Origin: Porpolomopsis calyptriformis
Lineage: Eukaryota; Basidiomycota; Agaricomycetes; Agaricales; Hygrophoraceae
Length of the DNA stretch: 64,000 nucleotides
Assembly: GCA_951640195.1 (NCBI GenBank)
Contig: OX621163.1
Span: 2,976,001 to 3,040,000, forward strand
Reading direction: 5' to 3'
This document shows positions 41,917 through 55,005 of this stretch, piece after piece. The translations under genes and the position numbers were made by a program. A model generated the notes under the pieces. That model saw nothing but the letters and a program-made list of their open reading frames with translations, was not told where the DNA came from and ran no database searches. The stretch's first letter is position 1. Each line of letters opens with the position of its first letter.

Positions 41917-44900
41917 ATGTCGACCGACGCAAGGACGGGACCTCCACCGAAGCGTGTTAAACTCAATGACACGCCCGGAAATGCACCAAGGTTTCTTAGT
42001 GTGGGAGACATCCGTGCCAGTCTCCGAATACAAGACCAGCATCAGTTAACGGACGGTACGTTCAACACAATGCTCGAATCTTCTTCCTTTCTGAACGTTC
42101 ACCAGCATTGACGGCTTTGCGCAATCAACTGACGATTAAGTTGGGTGAATCCCCGGTCTCACCCCAGGACGATCGTTTACTCTTAGCGCAACACTGGTTG
42201 GAGTCGGTTCCCGGAGCTCACGACCTTTTTGACATTTGGGAAAACCAGAGTCAGGTCAGTCATACCGCCCGATCATGGGAAAAATAAGGCCATTAATCCA
42301 CGTCTAGCGTCATACATCTCTTGCGGTAGCCATCATCTCAGTCTTGTCCGCCCTGTTGACATTGCTTTCGTCCCATTATACGTTCCAATCCTTCGGTCAT
42401 CCCATACTCAAAACCTTGCTGTCCCCACCATGGATCCGCCGGTTGAACTCTTATCTCGGGGGCTCCCACACCGAGCTGATTCTTGTAACACTCAAACTCT
42501 TCAACAGCATGTCTGCATTTGCAAGCGGGAGCGAGCGTAAAATGATTCTGGAATCGTTTGCATGGGAGGCCAAGGTGCACCTCATCCGTCCAGATCATGC
42601 TTTCTGCTTTTTTTACTTCCATCTCTCAGTCTCATCCAAAACTGCTGCACATGCGGCGAAAAGGAAAGAATGAAAATGTCATGAGTGGCCTAGCCCGCCC
42701 AGGTCAACGCTTATACATTTTCGGTGAAAGTTTTTTACTCATCCTAGACAGACATCAGGACCTTGTACCTTCTCTTCATCCTCTCTTTTGTCGACGTCGA
42801 CAGTTCCACTTCTATCAAGGCAACATTCATAGAGCGGCACCGTGATGTATTCCTCTCAATTTTCAAAGGCCTCATCCAGGACTCGTACCCTGTCGTCCGC
42901 AAAGTCCTCGAAGTTTGCTGGGCTGGCATTTGGTCCGACTCGAAGCTGAAACGGACACTTAAAATAGGCTTATTCAACGAGTCAACCCTCATTCATGTTT
43001 GTTCCCCCAATTATCTTCCCCCACTGTTTCTCAAACGTTTATCCTCTAGATCATCAAACTATACGATCGTGGTGGACAGGAGGGTACGGACCCCGACCAC
43101 ATTCCAGCGGATCTGGTGCATCATTTTCTGCTCGCTCTATGTACGCATCCTGGCACGGGTGTATGTTTTAAAGATCGCGGATGGTATCTCCGGGACTCAG
43201 AGGCTGATAACGAAGCCGCGGACGCAGGGGAGTCAAAATTCCAAAGAGGAGGAAGGATTCACAACAAGATTTTAGCAAACCTTTTAAAAACCTTGAAGGT
43301 CAACGAAGATCTGCGGCAGCAAGAGTTGGCCCTGAAAATATTGTCAGCGTGTCCGGAACTCGTTTCTGGGTGAGTCGGCCTTTCTCCGATACCCACACTT
43401 CTCGATAAGTCGTGTTCGATAGATACTGGACCGGGGCAGCCTTAATACTAGAGCCTCGGTTATCATCAAAATGGATTACAAACATCTCATTCTTTGGGAC
43501 TATCATCTCACTTCCCGTGCCATTGTCCTCGTTCTTCCTCCCAAATCACACCGTATATCACCCTACTCCACCACCACTGACCAACATCATCGAAAACATT
43601 CTTCCGTCTATCAACACCAAAATTCACTTGTCCAAAGGCCTACAGTCACCATCGCCTCTTGTGCAACACTGCACGGCCCTCGCCCTCGTAAAATGCCTTC
43701 TCAAGTACGAAAATGTGATACGTATATTCCAAGAAGTCGTACAAGCCCTTGAAGAAGACGAGGATGATGGGCAGTGGTGCAAAAGACGGAAGGAAATTAT
43801 AGCGGAGGTGCGTAAGCGGGTACCCGATTTCCAGGTGATCGTAGGGTTTGTGCAGCAGAGGGCCCACGATGGTTCTTCTGTTTTAAATCCTTCTCTTCCA
43901 AAAGCCAATGCGGTCAAGACAGCATTATTAGCTGAGAGCGCGCAACGTTTGTTGTGGCTTTATCGTCGGTGCCTGCCTTCAATAGTGGCCGAAACACGCT
44001 TTGACCTCGGGAAGCTACTCCAACACTTTTCGGATGCCCAGGTGAAAGACAACAGTGAGCTGATGGATGCCCCTACTAGGCTCCATACTATCAGACAGCT
44101 CCACGTTCTAAGACTATTGAAAGAGAGTGATGAATTCCTATGGTCTGGAAAGCCGCGTAGGAAAATTCACTCCTGGACGGTCACTCAATTGTACTGAACA
44201 GAGGGTCTCTCGTTACAGCGTCATCGCCTCACAGCTATCTTTACATTCTTCTCACGTCTTACATCTCTACCGATATTCCGGCAACACGTTTGGCTCTCAA
44301 GGCTTTTATTTGCAGCATCCTTTCCACAAGCATCATGTTCCAGGAGAATGCGGATGAGCCATATCTTTGGCTCGCATCCCTCCCAACCACACAGCGTGCC
44401 GCAGATGCGAAGGCGCCAGACGGAGCCATGCTCACGAATGAAGGCGAGAGTGTTATCACCTTTTTGGACGACTGTGTACAGCGCTGCCTCAAGACGCCGT
44501 ACCGCTATGTCGACGATATGAGTGCCCTGTGGAACAGTGAATCAGATCACGCATCGGACGATGGAGACCTTCCTGTGGAAGGCCCGAACGCGTATCTTAG
44601 TCCCCTTCTCATGACAGTTATCGAACAACTTGGTGCCAAAGTGACAAATAAACTTTTGACTCCGTCGGATATCCTCGCGTTAGCAACCTTCATTCGCAAA
44701 TTGGTTTTTAGTCTGTCGACCATGCAGCAAAACCTGAAGTTCTTGCGTGCTTTTGTCGGAAAGCTTGATGCCTGTCTGCATTCCGATCGGCTAGCGTTCC
44801 CATACCCGGTCGTTGCTGCCGCCATTCGACGCGAGGTCTCCATCGTTCGATTTTGTCTTGGAGATGTAGGGAACTCTCTTGTTCCTCGGCATGGGGGGAA

Positions 44901-47900
44901 TACACGTCAAGCTTTCATAACCTTTTTGGATCAAATCGAGGCATGGCCCATACGTGAGTCCCGTTTCTCCCCCCCCTTTCTCTCTCCGAGATTCTCTTCT
45001 CATCCTCAGGGGCCATTTAGCGGAAACAAAACCCGCATGGGTTGTCTCTGCCTTTCGGATCGTAGACTGGTTGCGGTTGGTGGGCCATTCGGTGTCCCCG
45101 GCGGAGCTGAGCAGGCTAGCGGCAGTTGTCGAAAGCTATCATAAACCAGCTCTCAAAGATCTCTGTGAAAGCCTTCATCCTTCCCATGCCCTCCTCTGGG
45201 AGGGACTGAATGTTTCAACTCGATTGTCGCAATTACGCCTTGAGTAAGTGAAACATGATTGTCTCTTACTTACCCCTACTGAGAGTTTTGGAAGGCTTAG
45301 CTTCGAATGGCTGTTTGTCCATTCTCCTCCGATAGAGGATGCGGCCTGTCGGGACATCTTGGTTGAGCTATTATTTGCAAACGCTGCATCGAGGGTCCAA
45401 GTGAAACGAGCCCTGTGCCTCGTCATTCACCATCTGTCATTCTCCAAGGGCCAAGATATGCACTCCAGAAATTTGTTTTTCCTGTTGGGTTCCATTATGA
45501 AAAGAGCGGAATCTTTACTTTCATCGGTCGACGTGGACAGCTTGAAGGAATACATTTTTCTTCACTCGCAGGTTATCACAGGTGTTGCTTTCTCCGAGGG
45601 TTTGTCAGATGTAACTGTTGAGGGTAAATTGCCTCCTTTCTGCTCAAGTGCTTTTCAGTTTTCTAATGGGCGAGATCAGGCTTGGCTTGCTTCGTCGAGA
45701 GCACCTTGGACTCTGCCCGTGCGATCGATCGGAGGTTCGTTTCTCACATATCGGCACACTGGTTGGACGTGTTGAAAATCAACTTCGAATCCGGTCTCAC
45801 GGATCAGGCGAGTATTGAGGCTGTCTGCAGCCGGACTGAAATTGACCCAAATAACTGTTAGGTGGCTCTCATCAAACTCTGGGTGAAATATCTTGAAGCA
45901 GACGACATGTTTGGCCTTTTGGACCTTTTTAGCACCGAGGTCGATGTCTCAAATCCCCTTGCCGTAAAGCTTTTGATGATCATTCTGCATTCCTTGCGAC
46001 GGGCGATGTCGTTTGAATCACGGTTTAAAGTCGCTCTGCAGATGCGTTTGAAGCAACTGCTCGACCTGCGTCCCCTGCTCGGATATGATCCAACCCTCGA
46101 AGACATGATAGCGGCCGCAATAACTGCCTGCTTGCCGGTCGGCCACACCGGGTTTTCACAGGATGATTCGGATCCCTCTCGTTTGATTTCTCGGTGTGCT
46201 CTCGCGGGAACGCCGTGGTTTCACCCTTTCGAGGTCGTCGTGGAAGAAGATCAGTTCTACTCATTTCTAATCCAGGAATCCTGGTCGACTTCCTCTGTTC
46301 AGATTATATCTGGCCTGCTTTACAAACTACCCTTTTGCAAAAGTGTCTTCCATCGGTGGCTGGGAACAGAAACTTGTATAAGCCGGTCTACAACCGATCT
46401 TGCCTGCGTTTTCTTTGCGTTTCTGGACTCGTCGCTCGTCCAAGGTGGCGAGACTATCGACCTGGAGAGCGAGAGGTTAGCGGCTCTAGTTTCGCGACTT
46501 TTTGCGAGCACTGTGGACTCTGGGACCCCTTCAAAGTTGCGGACGATATGTGCTTCGTGCATAGTTTTAATGACTACTTTGATGCCTTCCAAGCGATCTG
46601 AGCTCTTTGCTTTCCTCGAGTCGAAGGTTCAACAGTTGCCGGTCAGCAGTCTCACTCCACAAGTTCTGGTCATGGGCAATCAATTACATTCCGTCGTGCA
46701 AGCGAATAACTTGATCTCCAGTCTCGTCGATCATGGATTGCAATGGTCTGTGCGACACCTATCCGATGGCGACGACGATGACGATAATACTCAAGATATT
46801 TTCGACGAGCTCAGTGCGTCTGTTAGACTTGTTTGTAAACGAAAACTGAACCAGCAGCATCCACAGTTGCCTTGGTGGCTTGTGCTCCTAATATCAAATC
46901 CCACCTCGCCGACACCTTTCTCACTGCAGCGGTCAAGAACGGCTTGTCTAATACGACCGTCCTAAACCTTTTAAACATTTTAATGAAAGCTGCCCCCCTA
47001 AAGGTAAGTTTCTCCATTTCGTTCGAGCTCAGCCTTACTGGATGGTTTCCCCTCAGCCCCTGATTATCAACCGTCACCTACAAAGCATCTTGCAACACCC
47101 CAAATTCTTCAAAGTTTGCGAAATCGCTGAACCCGGAACGTCCACTTCCAGGGATGCCATAGTTCAACTTGTCCACGTTTTGTTTAACATCCATCCAACC
47201 AACACTTGTCACCCAACACACGTTGAGCCGCTGGTTCACATCTATGGAGGAACTACCTCAGTGTCGGATCGTAAACTACTGTCGATCTTCCAGCTCTTTG
47301 AGCGTCAGCGGAAGACCTCTGTAGCTTCCTTAGTCTCTTCCTGGTCCCCTTCCAACGTCTCCTCCTCAAATGTCCTCGACGCAGTACTCAATCTCGATTC
47401 TGCCAAGGTTCTAAGGACTTGTCTTCTCTTCCCAAAGTGGCGGCGTTTTTCGTACTCGGTTCAAGAGAAGGAAGATAATGCACTCGATCTGCAATTGTAC
47501 GACCCTATCTTTTTGATCCTTCTTTTTGCTCGTGTGCTCTCGGAGAGTCTGCCTACATCCGCCCTCTCATGGGTTGAGCTGTTCAGAACTCACATCGTCT
47601 GTCTGCTCATTCGGTGCATGTCATCCAAAGATGTCTATATCCGTGAACTCGCGTTGTCCCAAATTGTGGCTCTTTGGAAGTGTCTTGAGGTTGGTCGTCT
47701 TTTCTGCCACTTGAATGATTTCGTTTACCATCTTCAACTACGGCAGACCGTGGATATGCAGGAAAAACCTCATGTAATTTACATCTTGAACCTCCTCAAG
47801 GATACCCTTCCGCCTCCGTCAGAGGAAGAACCACCATTACGATTACCATCGTATTCGTCTCTCATCCTCCTCCACGCTCTGCGAGGGGTTTTCTATCCCT

Positions 47901-48965
47901 CCAATTTCATCTACCCCTTGACTGCAAACTTTCTGCTGCAGCGACCGCAGCTCGATGCGAGTGACGTCCCGATGTTGTACGCCATGCTGTACAGCAGTTC
48001 GAATGATTGGAGAAAGGAAAGGGGGTGGATTATCAGGTTTTTATCAGACGGTATGGTTGGTTCCGATGATTGGAGGGTGCTCAAGAGACGCCATACATGG
48101 GACCTCCTTGCCAGCCTTTTCCAAAGCTCGGAGAAAGATCAAAGTTTACGGAACGGTATACTGGAGGTGTGTGTTTTCACTTTTCCCCTGTTGCATGTTA
48201 TTCACATTGATTTTTCCAGGTGCTCGCGAATCTGACATGTAATTGCCAAGCTACAATGTCCTTGGTTCTCAAGTCTGGGCTTCTGGTCTGGATAGAGATG
48301 CAATTGATGAACAACGTTTGCGGGAACGAAGGCCTGGCATGGCTCAAGATTCTCCAGAACGTCATCACCACTGTCGATCGGATCAGACTTGAATCTGTCG
48401 CTAACGGCGAATGGCGGGCGGTCATATCTAGATGTTTGTCTCTTCTGCTCAATCACTACCGTTCGTGTGCGTACCTTATCCGTATAATTTAGTCGAACTT
48501 TAACATTTTTTCCCCTGTTCATTAGCGTACATGCCGTCTATTCTTGGGTTGGCAGCTCCCATCATTTGGCAGCTAAGTCTGTTACCTGGCGTAGCGACAT
48601 CTCACCTCCCATCACTCGTCGTGGAGGCCTTCGATCATCTCAAGCGATTGGAAGATTCGGCGGATATCCACACCAAGGGGAATGCATGCCAGCCGTGTAG
48701 CGTCCTGGTAGCACTACATGCCGCGCATGGTTTGCATGAGCATGTCGCATTCGATGATCCCTTACAGTTGTGGGGAGTATCTGTGGAGGCACTTTGGCGA
48801 GCAGTGATGAATCTTGAAGTGAAACATTCTGCCTGGGAAGGATTGACATGCAGACTGCTGGTGTGGCGGATGAACGTGGGGGAAGCAGGTAGTTTCGTCG
48901 GAGAATGGGCACGGAAAGAGGTGGTGCGAAATCTATGTGTGGGTCAATTGAGTAGAGGTGCATGA
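41917..48965 (+). CDS. URB1: nucleolar pre-ribosomal-associated protein 1 (Urb1/Npa1)
   Basis: This is a long multi-exon gene; the first exons are 41917-42055, 42106-42254 and one from 42308, and about a dozen or more introns are needed overall. Family signatures: an N-terminal ALRNQLTIKLGESP / LFDIWEN segment, IRTLYLLFILSFVDVDSSTS, KATFIERHRDVFLSIFKGL, the F-x-D-RGWYLRDSE and KFQRGGRIHNKILANLLKTL blocks, and the C-terminal conserved domain with LAAPIIWQLSLLPGVATSH and HAAHGLHEH. Urb1 is a helical-repeat scaffold that acts in the nucleolus early in 60S subunit assembly, with snoRNPs and RNA helicases. Estimated length near 2000 residues fits the family (yeast 1764). An acidic stretch, DGDDDDDNTQD, occurs near 46780. 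Exact internal splice sites were not all resolved. Confidence 0.85.
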
Positions 48966-49034
48966 TGACATGGTTTGGTAGCGATCAGGTTGTCTATGTG
49001 GAAGTATATCATCGAAAAAAAAAAGAGACTATGA

Positions 49035-50467
49035 TCAGAGCTTCGGGTGTATTTGAGGGGGTACGTTTCCGACAAGGATGTTGAATAGGAGTGTTCCAAG
49101 TCGTTCCGGGACTTGCTGTGGGACCTGCCAGAGACATGTTCAGTTTGCTGGGGTCTCGTTGACAAAGAGATACTGTGCGTACCATGTGGCCCACATTCCT
49201 GAATTTTGTAATGGAGGCATAACGCCGCCCTGATTTAGGGTCGATCAAAGCGTCATGAACTTTTCGTGAACTAAAGGAAACATCCACGTGTAAAGATGAG
49301 CGCGTGGAGTGACCGACTGAACATACACGATATCGTTGATTTCTCCAAAGACGATGTGCACGGGCATCTGGGCACACGCTAAATTTAGATCGGCGACAGG
49401 CTTTGTTGGACCGTCGACATCCCTATACATAGCCTGAAGACCACCCTCATGAGCTCCGTGGGACGGACGATGGAGGATTACTGTACTTACGGCTTCCTGG
49501 TCGCGCGTGCAAGCGAGCGAGACACCATTATACGGAACTTCGGGGAAATATGAGCCGGGATGCGGGCGAAGAGCGTACTTCTGTCACGAGATTGTGGGTA
49601 AGCTTCGCCCATGAGCCAGCCATTGTATCTTTTTTTTTCCCCGCGGAGATGATGGGGATGGAGAAGAAGAAAAAGAAAGACGTACGACGTAAAGCTTGAG
49701 AATTTGGGGATGCCACCTTGAGGTGCGGTTTCTCGTCTTGAGTGCGGCTAGAGCGTGCTCGCGGTCGGGCCATACGTCGCGCCGTTCGTAAGCTTTTTTC
49801 AGCAGGACTCGACGTAGGTCGTAGAAGTACTGCGGCCCTCCTGGGCTGAGCATGGGTTCGATCAGGATGAGGGATGTAAACGGTAGGGCGGGTTGAAGTT
49901 GTGAAAGGATGGTTCTGGCGTTATCAGTTGGTAAGCAATCACAGAGAAAAACAGAGTTTTTGGACACTCACATTGCTACGCCTCCTAATGAGTGACCTAT
50001 GCCCAAAAGGTTCCGGGTTTTGAAGTCAACACGCGCTCCGCGCTCGGGCCCAGCCAGGAGGAAATGATGGACGCCTTGAGCGTACTTTTCACATGTGACT
50101 ACTCGTTTTCGATCAACAGAATGATAAAGCGGAACGGATGAAAAGACGGACAGTTGTAAAGGAATTCGGGCTGTTGTAATGCCTTCTCGTTGAGTTGGGC
50201 AGACTCGCCATGATTGGGGCAGTCGACTACCCAAGCTTCACGTATCTTGACTGCGCTGCCGTCTACTGCAGCTAGACTGAAGAGTCGTTCGACCGTCGGC
50301 TCCCAAGTTTCCTTGTGAAAGCTGGTGGCGTGAAGGAGAATCAAAGTGAGAGCGTGGGGATCGTCAATGAATGCCTCAAACTGAGGCAGCCAATATCGTT
50401 TGGCGGTGATGTAGAGCGAATATCCAGGCTCGCGGTCAGGCTCGAGGATCACCGACTGCTCCAACAT
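49035..50467 (-). CDS. alpha/beta-hydrolase
   Basis: About seven exons; resolved ends include 50152-50467, 49972-50101 and the last 49035-49124. The fold shows as LTLILLHATSFHKETWEP (oxyanion strand), VVDCPNHGES, the nucleophile elbow GIGHSLGG, LILIEPMLSPGG, the acid region VHIVFGEINDIV and the catalytic His in FRNVGHM. An intron within ...NDIV/SRKVHDALIDPKSG (GTATGT...CTTTAG) is needed to reach the His. The protein ends HPKL; PKL resembles a weak type 1 peroxisomal signal, and the fungal relatives I recall include peroxisomal hydrolases. Substrate unknown. It converges on URB1 with only 70 bp between the coding ends, and lies 128 bp downstream of ADE2 on the same strand. Confidence 0.82.
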
Positions 50468-50595
50468 GATAATCCCGTCGTACGAGACATTCGTGAGTAA
50501 TAAACGGGGAGGTAGCTGACTTCCATACCGAGTTTAGTGCCGAAATTCCATCCGACTTAGATAACCGGATAAGCTCAGATCTGATTAGCCTCTGT

Positions 50596-52561
50596 TCAAT
50601 TATTGGCTAACATGTAGTTCTCCCCCCCTTCCGTTTCAAGTCTTTCCACTTTCCCTAAAACTTCTTTCTCTAAACCTTTCAAATATTCATCCATAGCCCC
50701 GATGAGATAGGGCATGCCAGTGCTGAGAATGCGAACCGCAAGAAGCCCAGCATTTGTGGCATTATTGATCGCAACAGTTGCAACCGGAATTCCTCGCTTT
50801 TAGCCGGTTAACACTCTGAGGGGGGGGAAAAAGATGAATGAATGAATGAAACCTACAGGCATTTGCACGATACTATGCAACGAGTCGACGCCGTCCAATG
50901 TGCTCCCTTTGACCGGCACACCAATGACTGGCAACGGTGTCATGGCCGCCACCATGCCGGGTAGATGAGCGGCACCACCCGCGCCAGCGATGACCGTCCT
51001 CAGCCCTCTGGGAGCTGCGGAACGTGCATACTCGAACAGCCTGTCAGGTGTACGGTGTGCAGAGACGATCGTCAGCTCGTACGGGACCTCGAATCTATCG
51101 AGGATACGGGCAGCAGGGAGCATCACAGACAAGTCAGAGTCAGATCCCATTATAATGCCTACCAATGGGTACTGGTGGGATCTCGCAAAACCTGGGGTCG
51201 GGGGGGATGGAGCATAAAGATCAGTCTCCTTTATGGAGCTTGAAGGAAGCGCTTGGAGGAGAGGGCGCAAACGTTGCCGGAGTTGAGCGTCGGAATCGGC
51301 GACGATGGTGATATGGCCCATTTTGCGGCCCTTGCGACACTCGGACTTGCCGTACAGGTGGACGGTAGCCCCAGTGATAGTTAGTGCGACCTCCGCCACG
51401 TTTGTGAGTTCTGTCATGGAAGAGGAAGTACCAATAAGATTGAGCATGGCTGCCGAATGAACTTTGAGAGCGGTCGAGCCAAGCGGTAGAGACAGGATTG
51501 CGCGGAGATGATTTTCGTATTGAGAAGTTTCGCATGCCTCGATAGTGTAATGGCCCGAGTTATGTGGTCTCGGCGCTACTTCATTCACGTATAGGGTTCC
51601 TAACCGAGAGAGCGTTCAGAAATAAGGTCAGGACAAGAATTCGAAAAAAGGTGCTTACCATCCTCCATGACGAACATTTCGACACCAAAGACACCGGCAC
51701 CTTCAAACCCTCGAATGGCATTCTCCGCGGTCGCTTGAGCCCGGGCGCATAAGGAAGCATCACGACTCCGCAGAGGCACAAAAACCAGATGACATATACT
51801 ATCCTTGTGGACGGTTTCGACCGCAGGATATGATTGAATGCTTCCTGATTCCGACCGAACAACGATCACTGAGACTTCTTTCTGAAATGGCACCCATTTC
51901 TCTGCATACTTCGGCTGATCACCAAACGCCGCAACTGCCTCTGCATCTTGACCCAGCTCGCGAAAGACAAAGTTCCCTCGGCCGTCATACGCCAAAGTCC
52001 GGCTTTTCAGCATCAAAGGCAATCCAAGTTCAAGCGCAGCATCCTCTATCGATTCCTCGGTGGACTCCACTAATCGGAAGGGGGCGACGGGAGATCCATG
52101 CGAACGTAAATGCACCTTTTGTACAAACTTGTCTTGGATGATTCTGATCGTGGATGGGCTCGGATGGACCACCACATTATGCGTATCCTGTACCTCTTGG
52201 AGCGCTTCAACATTCACATGTTCGATTTCGACGGACAACACGTCCACCCTCGACGCCAGGTCGCGAATCTTGTCCGGATCGGTAAACGACCCGTCGACGT
52301 GGGACGAGTGGGAGACGATCTGCTTCGCTGGGCCGTCCGACCCCGTATCCAGGATCACGACCTTGACGTTTAACAGAGAGGCAGAGGCGGCCAGCATGCG
52401 GCCGAGTTGGCCACCGCCTGGAAAGGAAGAAAATGAACGCGGTTTAGAACATCAGAAATCAGTCGAGGGATCTAAGGATCACATAAATATCATGAGGGGT
52501 TATCAGAAAAGCCAAGGTCGCGCTCACGCCCACCCAAGATTCCAACGACTTTACCGTTCAT
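50596..52561 (-). CDS. ADE2: phosphoribosylaminoimidazole carboxylase
   Basis: Exons 52528-52561, 51659-52417, 50857-51599 and 50596-50796 join in frame; 578 aa, as expected for fungal Ade2 (571 in yeast). It converts AIR to CAIR in purine synthesis. The N-terminal PurK part is an ATP-grasp enzyme: [62 protein letters not shown] and [10 protein letters not shown], followed by [15 protein letters not shown]. The C-terminal PurE part has [42 protein letters not shown] and [20 protein letters not shown] across the last intron. The first join (donor GTGAGC after codon base 1) adds one Arg in the glycine-rich loop (LGG-R-GGQLGR); this is the only doubtful splice. Confidence 0.93.
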
Positions 52562-52629
52562 GCTGGTTTTCGAATAGATTTGATAAATTACATAACGTTA
52601 CGATTTACAGTCTAAAACGACGGAAATTT

Positions 52630-54837
52630 CTAATCGTCCGCACCCTCCCAGACAACTTCAGCAGAACTCGACCGTTTGTATGTCGAAACTTTCAACGCTC
52701 TATGATCCTTCCACCCAGCCCAAACACTAAGCAACAGCCCTAGCGAGCATGCAGCGATCGTAACGTAGAGGCTATCAACATAACACGCTCGTCCCTGCAG
52801 ACACTGGTCTTCGGATGTCGCACTGGGAAGGCTGGATGTCTGGTTACCCCTCTGTGGAGAGTGGGCGTCTAGGTTCATGCCGAAGGCAAGGGAGAGTATA
52901 TTACTTCCAACCATGGGAGAAAGCGACATGCAGCCCCAATTTTCTGAGAAGTGCGCTGTGAAAGTTGAGGGAATATTGAGTGCCCATGTTGTTGTGTGTT
53001 TCCGAGAAAAAGAATCTCACATAATCCGAACCATTCGATGATCATAGTTGGGAAGAGTCCAAAGACACTGCCGTAGGCTAGGCCCAGCAATGCTGAGGCC
53101 TTCCATAGATGATTAATATTATCTATACTCGCCGTGAGGACTTGCGAGGCAATAAACAGAAAGGCGACCAGGGAGAGACAGTAGGAACGGGGAAACCCAA
53201 GATAATTTTTCGTAAAGTCTGATGTGAGGCCTGCGTAAAAACACACAGGTATATGTCAATGATATCAGCGAAAGACCCGGATGATTCACCTATAAATATA
53301 CGGCCGGAAAAATTCATGATGCTGAGTGTAGATACTTGGGTGGCCTGCCATCGCGCAGCTAAGGTTTTATTGTAGGAGGGATCACCTTTGGCGGATAACG
53401 CCAGAGACATGGATCCTACATTGTTGATATCTGCGGGTCTACTATCAATAAAAGGTTTTATGCTGTTGTAAAAGTTAACGGACACATCAACCCTGTTCCG
53501 CTTACTGATGCCAAATTAGCCCATCGATGCGATCAAGGAAGAAAAAGAGAGAAGAACGCACATAAGGCAAGGATGGCGCCCAACAACCAAAAATCTCCTG
53601 ATATCCATAATGCTTTGCCGTGCAAGTTGGGCAAATGGTCCAGTGGCTTCGTGGCCTCCGCACCCATGTTAAATCTTCCGTTTGTGCTCGGCGAGCGAGT
53701 AGATGTTACGTCCAACTCCAGAGAATGTCTCTCTCGCAAGACGCCGTAATCGGTTAAATGTTCGTCTTGCTGGTGGATAAACGGGGAAACAGGTTGTTCT
53801 TCGATATCAGGGTGTGAAAGTAAAGGCACTCGGCTACTGTGTTCGTTCATGAATGCAACAGAGACCGCAGAGACATTTGCCTCTGCATTTGAGGTGTCGA
53901 TTCGGCGATCCGGAGCACGTGTATGATCGGACTGCGGTAGTGGAACGATCCGTATAAAAAGCAAGCCTACGATCATGGGTAGTGATGTGCCGAGAGAGAG
54001 CAGCAGCAGGAAAGACGAAATGTTGTCTGCGAACGCTGTATGCGCAATAATGGAAAAGAAAAATGCTGACAAGCCGAATCCGGATAGAACTATTCCTGTT
54101 GAGGTCGCACGCTGGAAAGACAGACAAAAACGTTCATACTTGAGACGCGTTACTGCAGTATGGCACGTACCGCTCTGTCCGGAAAACTCTTTGCCGTAGC
54201 ATTGATGGCACCTACTAAGCCTGCGTTCCCTCCCGCACCACTCATAATACTACAAACCACCAGCGCATAAAAAACTATTGATGATCCTGCCATGCCGGAG
54301 TTATACAGGCCCCGAATACCAGAATAGCCAACAAGCAGCAAAACAAAGGCGGCAGGAAGAACGGTACGGGGACCTCGAGAATCGGCAATCTTCCCCCATA
54401 TTGGACCAGTACCATACACGCCCACTAGCAAATAAAAAATGTTACATTGGGTGCAAGTGAGCCGCGGCAAGGGTGCTCACTGTTTCCGCCTAGGGCGATT
54501 ATGTTTAGTTGTGTGTGAGAAAGGTGCAGACGCGAGCCCAGTTGCGGGGCGTATGCTAACGGATATAAAATCCGTCAACGAGTGAACTGCGAGGTCACTT
54601 TACGAGAGCAGCGAGAGCCAACAGATATATGGTTGGAAGACGAGCCTCGAAAGTTGACCTTGGAAAGCAAATAATCTCCTTACCAGAGTAAACCTTTCGA
54701 TACAATATCAGTGCCTTAGGCTAGCCCTGGCGTCGACAACGTACATAATTTGTTCCCGACCCAAGTGCGACCAATAATGACGCCAAGAGAGTAGTGACTC
54801 TGGGAAAACTAACCAGCCCAGGAGTTGAATGTGTCAT
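52630..54837 (-). CDS. MFS transporter, nodulin-like/Mch1-type
   Basis: A multi-exon gene. Exon 1 is 54745-54837 (MTHSTPGLVSFPRVTTLLAS, helix 1, ending GSGTNY); a 10-nt microexon 54684-54693 supplies VYS; exon 3 is 54481-54555 (AYAPQLGSRLHLSHTQLNII); exon 4 begins at 54424 (MGVYGTGPIWGKIADSRGPR, the family loop). Later helices carry YALVVCSIMSGAGGNAGLVG, LPMIVGLLFIRIVPLP, a long hydrophilic central loop with ELDVTSTRSPSTN, FWLLGAILALC, NNVGSMSLALSAKGD, FSGRIFIG, FGLFPTMIIEWFGL and HFSENWGCMSLSPMVGSNIL. The order is that of the 12-helix Mch1/NFD4-like facilitators, whose substrates in fungi are not settled. The internal exons between 53.2 and 54.1 kb are approximate. Confidence 0.8.
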
Positions 54838-54902
54838 GGTCGACGCGGTGATATTTCAAGCAGCAAAGACCACTCGAGGAGGATTGTTGCAGGTCGCAAC
54901 GC

Positions 54903-54919
54903 TTAACCCTAACCCTACC
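54903..54919 (+). promoter_or_regulatory. telobox-like motif in a divergent promoter
   Basis: The sequence reads TTAACCCTAACCCTACC, 66 bp from the ATG of the MFS gene (minus) and about 87 bp from the ATG of TCF25/RQC1 (plus). Teloboxes are known promoter elements of translation-related genes in several eukaryotes, which would fit TCF25/RQC1. Binding is inferred. Confidence 0.5.
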
Positions 54920-55005
54920 AGATTTTTGATCTTTAAGCCGTTCCCTTTCTGGTTCACTCCGAGAGTCCCCGCGCGATCAGAGGAATCAATCATTCAATTC
55001 GAAGA

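Noticed and set aside
15888..54919. Telomeric or subtelomeric sequence suggested by CCCTAACCCTA
   Set aside because: Each site has only two units and lies between housekeeping genes; this fits promoter teloboxes better.
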